From: Bacteroidota bacterium
GTDB lineage: Bacteria > Bacteroidota > Ignavibacteria > UBA10030 > BY39
Direction: 5' to 3'
Assembly: GCA_018830765.1 (NCBI GenBank)
Contig: JAHJRJ010000030.1
Span: forward strand, 1-11,973
Length of the DNA stretch: 11,973 bases
Positions 5,036-11,973 of this stretch are shown piece after piece. Below the pieces are notes generated by a model that was not told where the DNA came from, ran no database searches, and worked only from the letters and a program-made list of their open reading frames with translations. Both the position numbers and the translations under genes were made by a program. The stretch's first letter is position 1, and every line of letters begins with the position of its first letter.

Positions 5036-5150
5036 ACATATGATTGAGAAAAAAAGGAAATACTGACCTAATGTAGAGGGCTTTTTTCGAATCATCCAGT
5101 TAATTAAATTTGCTTTAGGCAGATGAAAATGGAAAAAAGGAAAAATAAAT
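5036..5150 (+). promoter_or_regulatory. Leader region of the cas8b-cas4 operon
   Basis: This gap must hold the promoter of the effector operon if that is transcribed independently. TTGAGA (5044-5049) could be a -35, with a poor TAATGT (5069-5074) 19 bp later. TAAATTTG (5105-5112) fits the Bacteroidota -7 pattern TAnnTTTG, but I see no matching upstream TTG. A Shine-Dalgarno AAAGG (5136-5140) lies 10 bp before the cas8b ATG. No CRISPR repeat or hairpin element is visible in it. Confidence 0.25.
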
Positions 5151-6974
5151 ATGATTACCGAGATTGCAAAGTTTGTTGAAACGATACCAGAACACTATCA
5201 TACGAAGGACTTACCACGCGCAAAAGGGTTACATATATTTATTGATTTGGATCAAGATGATAAACCAATAAAAGATAGTTACAAAAGTGTAGTGATCGAC
5301 AAAAAGAACAAAGTGTTCGATATCGACAAGAAAGGAGAGATCGTTGAGATTGAATTTCAAGGTAATATTGAAAAGAGGGAGTATTATTCTCGCTGGATTG
5401 AGAGTAACAAAGCTCTTGATAGTAATAAAAAGATTCACTCTTCTAATGCTTTTGCCTTATGGTTCAAGTCTAAGAATTTATCAGGAATTAAAGAGTCATT
5501 CGATGGTTATTTCAAGAAGGCAAATGAGAATGCTGCCCAGAACCGTGATAAGCAGATCGACCTAATCAAAGAATTCTGTAAACAAGAGTTGATTAACTTG
5601 ATTAAACAGGATCCAAAGCTCAAGGAGGTAGATAATGAGGACTATGTTAAGATATACTTCAACGTCAGTTTAGAGATAGTGAAGAAAGATTTTGAGAGTT
5701 ACCTCAAGAAGAATCTTTTTAATAAAGAGGATTACAATTTAACATCTTCAAAAGGTGAAACATTGGGTCTGAGTGGATTCATGAATGGTGCAAACAGTAA
5801 GAAGCAATTTATGCTTCACAAGACTTCGCACTTTGAGGTTAACAATAGAATCTCGCAGAAAACTGCACTGAATCTTTACAAGTTTGAACGGCTATTATCT
5901 CATAAAAAACCGTATGACAAGCTCCCGAATCCATTGCCTATTTTTATTGATAAAGACGAACTTAACAAAGATGTTGTGAGGTTATACAACGATGAGCGAG
6001 TGTTGCATTTTAGAGAGATAATAAAGAGGCTTTTTGAGCAACACCAAGCTGATCTTTCCGACTATTACCTTATTAACTGGAGAAATACAGCCGATGGTCC
6101 AATGATATACGATTTCGATTTTGTTCCTCAATTCAGATATAAGTTATCAGGTTTTGAAATAAAGAATCCACTGGGAATAAAAGACTTGCAGGAACGTAAA
6201 ATAGATAATATTTTTCAATTCGAATTGGATGTAGTACGCAAGATTTTCAACAACAGGTTGGTCGTTCAAACAAATAGTGGAGATATCTATCTAAACTATT
6301 TCACTGAGCTTGATTCTTCCAAGATGAGTGCAATGACGTACCAGAATATCTTAAAATATAGAACAAGCTTTTACGACTACATCTATAAATCAAGAACGCA
6401 AGCAATTACAGGAAAGATGTTCTATGATCTTATTATCTCAGCAGTAGTAGACGATATAAAACGAGATGAAGAGTTTAATAAAACACAGTTTATCAGAGAG
6501 AAGCTTAACATTCTCTTTTCATTAAATCACATTTATGACACAAACAATAACAACTTTAAAGGAGTTAATATGGCATCTAAAATTCCCGAATATCAGGAGC
6601 GGATGCGGAAACTCTTCAGCGATGAAAATTACCACATTGCTGAAGATGATGAATTTGCATTTGCTGCTGGACAACTGATTTATTATATCCTCAAACAAAG
6701 CAAGTCATCGAATAAATCTCATGCTTTGTTAGAACCATTCATATCCAAGAGCGATCCCGAACAATTCCGGCAGATGATTATACGTGGAATTGACCAATAC
6801 AAACATGCCTTCGAATGGTATGGTAGCGGTAAGGGCAGATTTGAAAAATTAGCAGGTGATATAATGGGTTACGAATGTAAGACCAACGTAAAGGAGATGT
6901 TACCTGTTATATTGGCAGGATATTTCTCACAATCTTTAATTTATGAACCATCGAAAAATACTCAACCCAAATAA
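5151..6974 (+). CDS. cas8b: Cas8b (Csh1/TM1802-type), large subunit of type I-B Cascade
   Basis: Cas8b is the large subunit that recognises the PAM and positions target DNA for Cas3. The 607-residue protein is in the usual size range. It opens the operon Cas8b-Cas7-Cas5-Cas3-Cas4, the classic I-B order. Family-like features include KIHSSNAFALWFKSKNL (94-110), a block around NNRISQKTALNLYKFERLL (231-249) followed by LPNPLPIFIDKDEL (258-271), and a C-terminal helical region with FAAGQLIYYIL and LPVILAGYFSQSLIY. No CxxC zinc finger is present; only two cysteines occur, at 143 and in YECK near 575. The C-terminal 134 residues correspond to the small-subunit domain and have their own internal start. 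A Shine-Dalgarno AAAGG lies 10 bp before the ATG. Identity is secure from context; the exact subfamily is less certain. Confidence 0.88.
   Translation: MITEIAKFVETIPEHYHTKDLPRAKGLHIFIDLDQDDKPIKDSYKSVVIDKKNKVFDIDKKGEIVEIEFQGNIEKREYYSRWIESNKALDSNKKIHSSNAFALWFKSKNLSGIKESFDGYFKKANENAAQNRDKQIDLIKEFCKQELINLIKQDPKLKEVDNEDYVKIYFNVSLEIVKKDFESYLKKNLFNKEDYNLTSSKGETLGLSGFMNGANSKKQFMLHKTSHFEVNNRISQKTALNLYKFERLLSHKKPYDKLPNPLPIFIDKDELNKDVVRLYNDERVLHFREIIKRLFEQHQADLSDYYLINWRNTADGPMIYDFDFVPQFRYKLSGFEIKNPLGIKDLQERKIDNIFQFELDVVRKIFNNRLVVQTNSGDIYLNYFTELDSSKMSAMTYQNILKYRTSFYDYIYKSRTQAITGKMFYDLIISAVVDDIKRDEEFNKTQFIREKLNILFSLNHIYDTNNNNFKGVNMASKIPEYQERMRKLFSDENYHIAEDDEFAFAAGQLIYYILKQSKSSNKSHALLEPFISKSDPEQFRQMIIRGIDQYKHAFEWYGSGKGRFEKLAGDIMGYECKTNVKEMLPVILAGYFSQSLIYEPSKNTQPK
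6558..6564 (+). promoter_or_regulatory. Internal Shine-Dalgarno AAAGGAG within cas8b
   Basis: AAAGGAG lies 5 nt before the in-frame ATG at 6570. It is a stronger match to the anti-Shine-Dalgarno than the sites of cas8b (AAAGG, 10 nt away) or cas3 (none clear). Such a site inside a gene, exactly at the start of the small-subunit domain, argues for separate translation of Cas11b. Confidence 0.75.
6570..6974 (+). CDS. cas11b: Cas11b small subunit by internal translation of cas8b
   Basis: This nested 134-residue product begins at Met474 of Cas8b (MASKIPEYQERMRKLF) and shares its stop codon. It is predicted to be an all-helical Cascade small subunit that lines the belly of the complex and stabilises the crRNA-DNA hybrid. 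Support: a strong internal Shine-Dalgarno (6558-6564); the ATG is in frame; and the preceding residues IYDTNNNNFKGVN look like a flexible inter-domain linker. The length fits known small subunits, and no separate cas11 gene is present. It is established for several type I-B, I-C and I-D systems that Cas11 is made this way from the cas8 or cas10d gene. Expression here is inferred and has not been shown for this locus. Stoichiometry would need several Cas11b per Cas8b, consistent with a stronger RBS than cas8b's own. Confidence 0.75.
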   Translation: MASKIPEYQERMRKLFSDENYHIAEDDEFAFAAGQLIYYILKQSKSSNKSHALLEPFISKSDPEQFRQMIIRGIDQYKHAFEWYGSGKGRFEKLAGDIMGYECKTNVKEMLPVILAGYFSQSLIYEPSKNTQPK

Positions 6975-6992
6975 TAGAAAGGAAAAATTATA

Positions 6993-7979
6993 ATGTCTAA
7001 AACAGAATTTAAAAACCGTGTGTTAGGCTGTGTTATTCTAAAATCTATAAACTCGAATTTCAATGCCGATTTCACTCATCATCCGCGTACACTACCCGAT
7101 GGTGTTGTTTACTCAACCGACAAGGCATTGAAGTATGCAGTGAAGGATTATTTCAGGAAGCACAATGCAGTGGGGGATAATATCTTCTATATCAAACGAT
7201 TGAACGAAAGTCTGAATCCCTTGACTTTGGATGAAACCTATATAGATCTCTTTGGGGAGTATCCAAAGAAAAAAACCAAGAAGAAAGACAAGGAATCGGA
7301 AGAAATTAACCGCCTCGAGATTCTTAAGAATCTGCTTTCTTGTGTTGACATTCGCTTATTCGGAGCAACGTTTGCCGGTGAAACCAATATTTCGATTCAT
7401 GGTACGGTTCAAATTAACCACGGGGTCAACCGTTTCCCTGAAAACCAATTCTACACAGAGGATATTCTCTCGCCGTTTCGGAATCCAGGCGAAGAGGGTT
7501 CGGCAGAAAAAGGAATGTCCACAATCGGCAATCAAACCAACTTGAAGGAAGGTCACTACGTGTTTCATTTCTCCGTTAACCCCAAAAACACAGAAGAGCT
7601 TTACAAAAAAGTAAATGACAATACACTGTTCTTGTCGAATGAGGATATCCAAAAGCTCAAAGAAGCATTTAATAATTCTGTAACTGCGTTGGACTCGTCT
7701 AGAAAAATCGGGACAGAAAATGAGGCAACCGTATTTGTGCAATTAAACGAGGGGTCAAAGAAAATGCTGCCGAGCCTCACTGAGTTGGTGAATGTAAAGC
7801 GCAATGGAGAAAAGGTAGAGATTGATTGTTCCTTGGTACAACAAAGTCTTCAAAAGATCGATAGTGATGTCATGAACGTGGAAGTCTATTACAATCCAAT
7901 CAACACGATCATTAAAGGAATAGATAAAAACATAAAGACTAATCACTTAAACATTCTGAACAACGAGGAAATAAAATAA
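6993..7979 (+). CDS. cas7: Cas7 (Csh2-type), crRNA-binding backbone of Cascade
   Basis: Cas7 forms the helical filament that holds the crRNA spacer. The 328-residue protein starts NRVLGCVILKSINSNFNADF and contains the Csh2-like core DIRLFGATFAGETNISIHG (119-137), then a region with IGNQTNLKEGHYVFHFSV (178-195). These match the RRM-fold Cas7/DevR family of I-B systems. A very basic stretch KKKTKKKDKESEE (92-104) lies in an insertion and could contact RNA or be a disordered loop. Shine-Dalgarno AAAGGA (6978-6983) lies 9 nt before the ATG and 18 bp separate it from cas8b. The stop codon overlaps the cas5 start by 1 nt. Length is normal and no defects are seen. Confidence 0.92.
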   Translation: MSKTEFKNRVLGCVILKSINSNFNADFTHHPRTLPDGVVYSTDKALKYAVKDYFRKHNAVGDNIFYIKRLNESLNPLTLDETYIDLFGEYPKKKTKKKDKESEEINRLEILKNLLSCVDIRLFGATFAGETNISIHGTVQINHGVNRFPENQFYTEDILSPFRNPGEEGSAEKGMSTIGNQTNLKEGHYVFHFSVNPKNTEELYKKVNDNTLFLSNEDIQKLKEAFNNSVTALDSSRKIGTENEATVFVQLNEGSKKMLPSLTELVNVKRNGEKVEIDCSLVQQSLQKIDSDVMNVEVYYNPINTIIKGIDKNIKTNHLNILNNEEIK

Positions 7980-8767
7980 TGGATGAGAGACTCATATCTG
8001 TTGATCTTCGGGCACAGTTTGGGTTTCTGAAAAAACCGGATACGAACGAAGGCATTTATCTAACGTACAATTGCCTTCACAAACCGGCATTGCTTGGAAT
8101 ACTTGGGGCGATTGTGGGTTTGGGGGGATATGCACAAGCGTATTCGGTAAAAAAGGATTTATTCCCTGATTATTATCAGAAACTTAAACATCTAAAGATT
8201 GGTATTCAGCCGTTGGATTCGGCAAAAGGCAATTTTCAGAAGACAGTCATCACTTACAATAATAGTGTTGGTTATGCAAACCTCGATGGTGGAACTCTAA
8301 TAGTGAGTGAGCAGACATTATTAACTCCAGCATATCGAGTCTTTCTACTGCTAAGCGTCGAAGAAATACTCGAAGTACAGTTATATGGTAACTTAAAGAC
8401 AGGCGAATCGGAGTATATTCCCTATCTTGGTAAGAATGATTTTCAATTGTGGTGGGAGAATTTCACTGAGTATGAATTTGAAGCAAATCACTTTCCAAAA
8501 GAGAGCTATCAGGTCGAGACTATCTTTGTTAAGAGAAAGGATAGAAGTATTAGAGATTCTAGAGTTATACTGCCGATTTTTGATTTCAGTCAGCAACAGC
8601 CGGACAACTTTATATATTTAGAAGAGCTTCCTTTCGAATTCGATGAGAAGATAAAACACTATTCGAAGAAAAGCTTTGCATTTTCAAATTGGAAAGTAGT
8701 GAAAGAGTATGCGCTAGATAATCTATTCCTCCTCAAGTCTGAACAAAAGATAATTCAGCTGGTTTAG
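7979..8767 (+). CDS. cas5: Cas5 (type I-B), crRNA 5'-handle-binding Cascade subunit
   Basis: Cas5 caps the 5' handle of the crRNA and contacts Cas8b. The 262-residue protein has the Cas5 N-terminal ferredoxin-like strand LISVDLRAQFGFLKKP (5-20) and the hallmark block HKPALLGILGAIVGLGGY (34-51), which is typical of I-B Cas5. The rest is beta-rich with an acidic, aromatic C-terminal half. Its ATG overlaps the cas7 stop (TAATG), with GAGGA (7965-7969) 9 nt upstream, indicating translational coupling and matched expression. Cas5 is catalytic in I-C systems, where it replaces Cas6. Here cas6 is present, so a structural role is expected. No truncation is visible. Confidence 0.9.
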   Translation: MDERLISVDLRAQFGFLKKPDTNEGIYLTYNCLHKPALLGILGAIVGLGGYAQAYSVKKDLFPDYYQKLKHLKIGIQPLDSAKGNFQKTVITYNNSVGYANLDGGTLIVSEQTLLTPAYRVFLLLSVEEILEVQLYGNLKTGESEYIPYLGKNDFQLWWENFTEYEFEANHFPKESYQVETIFVKRKDRSIRDSRVILPIFDFSQQQPDNFIYLEELPFEFDEKIKHYSKKSFAFSNWKVVKEYALDNLFLLKSEQKIIQLV

Positions 8768-8772
8768 AATGA

Positions 8773-11430
8773 ATGCTTACGTTTAAGGAAATACTACAGG
8801 ATGAAGAGTTCTCTTTGTCCAAGATTCTAATTGATGCCGACAAGTATTATGCTCATTGGAGTAATAATCAGAAGGAAACTCTAAGTGAGCACACGAGCTT
8901 AACTGTTGACTATTGCCTACGCTTATGCGAGGTAAATGGTCTTGAACCAATCATTGACCGAATGGTCGCTGAGATATGCAAAGCCAATTTGAATTCGCGC
9001 TCAGAGGAAGCGGCGGCGTTTGTCAAATCACTTTTCCTTAAATCCATATTCTACCACGACTTTGGGAAAGTGAATGAGAATTTCCAAGTCAAGAAAATGG
9101 AAAACGAGAAATTTAATCAAGTGAAAAATGGAATTAGTTCGGATCATTCGTTCCTGAGCGCATACTTATTCATTGCTACCGCTTTTAAAGAATTGGAGGA
9201 ATCTTCTTTCGGTCAGTCCGAGAAGGCATTTCTTTTCTTGCATGTGCTTCTATTTACTCATCCGGTTCTAAAACACCACGGAGAAATATCCAATCCCGAG
9301 AAAGTGGAATTCGAAGAAGATATCATCGCTTCTTTATCAGGGTATTTGAATTTGCTTAACACGACAGATGGTGTTAACAGGGATCATCTTAAAAATATTC
9401 TCAAAAAGAAAGATCAGGTATTCGGGTTACTGAATAATACGAAGTCCTCCTTTAATCTCTACACACTCATTAAACTTAATTCATCGTTGTTGACTGCTTC
9501 CGATTACTATGCAACGAATGAGTTTATGCTCGGAATAAAATGCAATAACTATGGAATTATTGATGACAAGTTACGTAATAAGATATATGAAGGTGTATAT
9601 AGTATCTCGTATAACCGCAACCTGCTTAAGCGAGAAGATGATTACCAGAGAGAGCCATTTGAGAATCTTCAATTTGTGTCTAACAAGAATCTGAACTTCT
9701 TGAGGCAGAAATTGTCGTGTGAATTATTGTATAATCTTGAACGAAATAAAACCAAGCGACTCTTTTACATTGAAGCACCCACAGGTTCGGGAAAAACCAA
9801 TCTCTCTGTCCTATGTTTGGCTGAACTCCTGAAATCACGGAAGGATGTGACAAAAGTATTCTATGTATTCCCTTTCACAACCCTGATCACTCAAACGACT
9901 AAATTCATCCAGGAGAATCTGCGTCTTGAGCAGGATGAACTTGCAGAGATTCATTCGAAAGCACCATATCACGACAACGGTGACGGTGAAGACTATGGAG
10001 TAAAACGCAAAAACTATATCGACAACCTGTTTGTGAATTATCCGGTTAGTCTCATTTCACATATCAGATTCTTTGATATTCTTACTTCTAATGAAAAAGA
10101 AACAAACTATTTACTTCATCGGGTTGCCAATTCGATTGTTATCATTGATGAGATCCAATCGTACACACCATCTGAGTGGGATAAGATAAATTATTTACTG
10201 AATTCTTATTCGGAGCTTTTCAATATTACTTTCATCGTAATGTCTGCAACATTGCCAAAAATCAGCAAACTGCTGTTAAACAAAGACGGAGAACAAAAGG
10301 ATAACTTCACATACCTTGTTGCCAATAAAGATAAATATTTTCAGAATCCTAATTTCAAGAACAGGGTTGTCTTTAACTTTGATTATCTCAAATCGGAGGA
10401 ATATTCATCGGAGAATTTGTTATCTATTGTGTACGGACATTCAGAAACATACTACAAAAAAGAAAAACGGGTTAAAGCAATTGTAGAGTTTGTTACAAAA
10501 ATCTCTGCCCAAGAGTTCTACGAAAAGTTGAAAGATGATTTGAGGTTTTCAGATTATAAGAAATTTATCGTATCGGGAACCGTTCTGGAACCGAGGAGGA
10601 AAAAAATCATTGATTATCTGAAATCGGATAAAAGTGATTTCGGAAAAATTATTGTTGTATGTACGCAGGTTGTCGAAGCGGGATTGGATATTGACATGGA
10701 TATTGGTTTCAAAGACAAGTCAATTGTTGATGCAGAGGAACAACTTGCTGGCAGAATAAATAGGAACGCATCCAAAAAGAATGCTGAACTTGTTTTATTT
10801 AACTCAAGAGATAGCTTAAAGACATACAGAGCCGATTTACGACATAAACAACATATCGATCTTGAATCATACAAAAAGATACTTTCTGAGAAAGACTTTG
10901 ACTCATTCTACGATAAAGTCTTTGAAAGCATAAATCAGGCAAATAAAGACCCTTATCTTGCAAATAATCTTTCGGATTTTCAGAACCAGATAAGACGATT
11001 GGATTTCCATGCGGTACATAAACAATTTGAATTGATAAAAGATAATACTGTGAGTGTATTTGTTCCTTTGGAAATCGAGACTTGCCATTTTAGTGAGGGC
11101 GAGTTGAGATTTTTGCAATCAGCGAAAGTTATTGGGGAAGGTGAAAATAAAGTAGGTGGTGCAAGGGTGTGGGAACTGTACACATCTGTAATCGAAAACC
11201 GCGATGTTGATTTTATTGATAAGAAAATAGACTTGAAGATTCTATCACCTATTCTCACAAAGTTCTCTTTCAGCATTTGGAATAACAAAAATCAGATTGG
11301 ACTGCTGAAGCATTATTCAGATGGCAACGAATTTAAGTATGGCTTCCTGTATTTACAGAACTATGTTGGTGTTTATTCTTATGAAGATGGATTGAAAAAA
11401 GATATTGAAACGGATTGCAATTTTCTCTGA
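8773..11430 (+). CDS. cas3: Cas3, HD nuclease-helicase of type I interference
   Basis: Cas3 is recruited by target-bound Cascade to nick and processively degrade DNA. The 885-residue protein has an N-terminal HD nuclease: H40, H95-D96 in FYHDFGK, H125, H168-H169 and D244 in SDYYAT. A superfamily 2 helicase follows, with Walker A APTGSGKT (335-342), Walker B IIDEIQ (457-462; a DEIQ box instead of DEAH), motif III SAT (491-493), motif V EAGLDID (635-641) and motif VI QLAGRINRN (657-665). A C-terminal region of about 200 residues completes it. All key residues are present, so both activities are expected in one chain. The start is five bases after the cas5 stop with no clear Shine-Dalgarno site, so it is probably translated by coupling. 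Its stop overlaps the cas4 start by 1 nt (TGATG). Confidence 0.95.
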   Translation: MLTFKEILQDEEFSLSKILIDADKYYAHWSNNQKETLSEHTSLTVDYCLRLCEVNGLEPIIDRMVAEICKANLNSRSEEAAAFVKSLFLKSIFYHDFGKVNENFQVKKMENEKFNQVKNGISSDHSFLSAYLFIATAFKELEESSFGQSEKAFLFLHVLLFTHPVLKHHGEISNPEKVEFEEDIIASLSGYLNLLNTTDGVNRDHLKNILKKKDQVFGLLNNTKSSFNLYTLIKLNSSLLTASDYYATNEFMLGIKCNNYGIIDDKLRNKIYEGVYSISYNRNLLKREDDYQREPFENLQFVSNKNLNFLRQKLSCELLYNLERNKTKRLFYIEAPTGSGKTNLSVLCLAELLKSRKDVTKVFYVFPFTTLITQTTKFIQENLRLEQDELAEIHSKAPYHDNGDGEDYGVKRKNYIDNLFVNYPVSLISHIRFFDILTSNEKETNYLLHRVANSIVIIDEIQSYTPSEWDKINYLLNSYSELFNITFIVMSATLPKISKLLLNKDGEQKDNFTYLVANKDKYFQNPNFKNRVVFNFDYLKSEEYSSENLLSIVYGHSETYYKKEKRVKAIVEFVTKISAQEFYEKLKDDLRFSDYKKFIVSGTVLEPRRKKIIDYLKSDKSDFGKIIVVCTQVVEAGLDIDMDIGFKDKSIVDAEEQLAGRINRNASKKNAELVLFNSRDSLKTYRADLRHKQHIDLESYKKILSEKDFDSFYDKVFESINQANKDPYLANNLSDFQNQIRRLDFHAVHKQFELIKDNTVSVFVPLEIETCHFSEGELRFLQSAKVIGEGENKVGGARVWELYTSVIENRDVDFIDKKIDLKILSPILTKFSFSIWNNKNQIGLLKHYSDGNEFKYGFLYLQNYVGVYSYEDGLKKDIETDCNFL

Positions 11431-11924
11431 TGCAAATCACCGGCACTCACTTAAACTATTATTACGTCTGCAAGAGAGAACTCTGGCTTTTCTCCCGTGG
11501 CTTACAGATGGAGCATACATCCGATCTTGTTTATATTGGCAAGGTGATCGATGAAAACTCTTACGCCCGCGAAGAAAAAGGCATCGACATCGACGGTGTT
11601 ATCAACATCGACTGGATAGACACGAAGACCGGTGTTATACACGAAGTGAAAAAGAGCGACTCGGTTGAGAAAGCTCACGAGATGCAGGTGCTCTACTACA
11701 TCTGGTACCTAAAGCAAAAAGGTGTTGAAGGTATCACGGGTGAGATCGATTATCCTGTGTTAAAACAGAAAACAAAAGTAGAGCTAACAATCGAAAAAGA
11801 AGCCGAACTACTCAAAGCACTTGAAGAAATTGAGCAGATTGTTGCGCTGCATGAACCTCCGCCGCGCATCAACAAAAGATTCTGCAAAACTTGCAGTTAC
11901 TTTGAATTGTGCTGGGTGGAGTAA
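11430..11924 (+). CDS. cas4: Cas4, RecB-like Fe-S nuclease of spacer acquisition
   Basis: Cas4 trims prespacers and selects those with a correct PAM, working with Cas1-Cas2. The 164-residue protein begins MQITGTHLNYYYVCKRELWLF, typical of Cas4. Cluster cysteines are C14, C152, C155 and C161 (CKTCSYFELC). The PD-(D/E)XK nuclease site is a D55/D61 region, E72 and K74 in HEVKKSD, and the QxxxY motif Q86-Y90. The ATG at 11430 overlaps the cas3 stop. An in-frame TTG at 11415 lies inside cas3, but the conserved N-terminus begins at the ATG, which was therefore preferred. Base composition rises noticeably from cas3 to cas4 (about 45% versus about 30% GC in sampled stretches). cas1 and cas2 are expected next but lie beyond the window. 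Confidence 0.94.
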   Translation: MQITGTHLNYYYVCKRELWLFSRGLQMEHTSDLVYIGKVIDENSYAREEKGIDIDGVINIDWIDTKTGVIHEVKKSDSVEKAHEMQVLYYIWYLKQKGVEGITGEIDYPVLKQKTKVELTIEKEAELLKALEEIEQIVALHEPPPRINKRFCKTCSYFELCWVE

Positions 11925-11930
11925 AAAATA

Positions 11931-11962
11931 GCAAGATAGCAAAATGGCAAGATAGCAAAATG
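11931..11962 (+). repeat. Two tandem copies of a 16-bp repeat after cas4
   Basis: GCAAGATAGCAAAATG is present twice in perfect tandem (11931-11946 and 11947-11962), starting 6 bp after the cas4 stop and reaching nearly to the window end. Within it GCAAGATA and GCAAAATG are themselves similar 8-mers, so it may be a decayed 8-bp microsatellite. It is not palindromic and does not look like a CRISPR repeat. Confidence 0.7.
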
Positions 11963-11973
11963 GTAATATAACA

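Noticed and set aside
5036..5150. A CreTA-like RNA toxin-antitoxin or a stray mini-CRISPR in the cas8b leader
   Set aside because: I found no CRISPR-like repeat pair or small toxin frame here, and the locus's true CRISPR repeat is not in the window to compare against.
5344..5565. Plus-strand open frame inside the start of cas8b
   Set aside because: Out of frame with cas8b, which has the operon context and a Cas8b-like protein; no RBS supports it.
7356..7742. 128-codon open frame on the minus strand
   Set aside because: It lies wholly inside cas7, has no RBS, and its product has no sensible composition. It is a shadow of the coding strand, as are the minus-strand frames within cas6, cas5 and cas3.
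11415..11429. TTG start extending Cas4 by five residues
   Set aside because: The extension lies inside cas3 and the conserved Cas4 N-terminus begins at the ATG at 11430, which forms the usual TGATG overlap.

Overview
The window carries the left and central part of a type I-B CRISPR-Cas locus, entered from ordinary chromosome through a REP-repeat region built around a RAYT transposase gene. All genes lie on the + strand. The DNA is AT-rich, with clear Shine-Dalgarno sites in front of several genes. The I-B (Csh-type) Cas set, together with abundant GTAA/GTAG-tagged hairpin repeats, suggests a member of the Bacteroidota/Ignavibacteria (FCB) group. That assignment is an inference and no marker gene in the window confirms it.

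Layout: (1) 3-994 holds the 3' end of an unrecognised gene and a four-helix membrane protein. (2) 997-2299 is a 53-bp-period array of paired hairpins (REP/BIME type), four full units on the left and six on the right. An intact RAYT (HUH/Y1 transposase) gene sits inside what looks like one interrupted unit. (3) 2332-3132 is cas6, which starts 32 bp after the array. (4) 3133-5150 is an insert between cas6 and the effector genes. It holds a REP-like hairpin, a promoter with tandem operator-like repeats, a winged-helix nucleotidyltransferase/HEPN gene pair of toxin-antitoxin type, a second REP-like hairpin, two small unrecognised genes, and a third hairpin-repeat family. (5) 5151-11924 is the tightly packed operon cas8b - cas7 - cas5 - cas3 - cas4, with gaps of 18 bp or less and 1-nt overlaps at two junctions. 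cas1, cas2 and the CRISPR array are not in the window. They would be expected beyond the right edge, because cas4 normally begins the adaptation module.

How it works together: Cas6 would cut pre-crRNA. Cas8b, Cas7, Cas5 and a small subunit would form the Cascade surveillance complex. Cas3 (HD nuclease plus helicase) would degrade the target, and Cas4 would help select and trim spacers. No separate cas11 gene exists, but cas8b contains an in-frame ATG (6570) behind a near-perfect Shine-Dalgarno site. This would release its C-terminal 134 residues as Cas11b, and it is the best-supported non-obvious feature here. The other notable signal is the RAYT cassette: the gene splits one hairpin unit, and repeat-derived GTAA supplies the stop codons of both RAYT and cas6.
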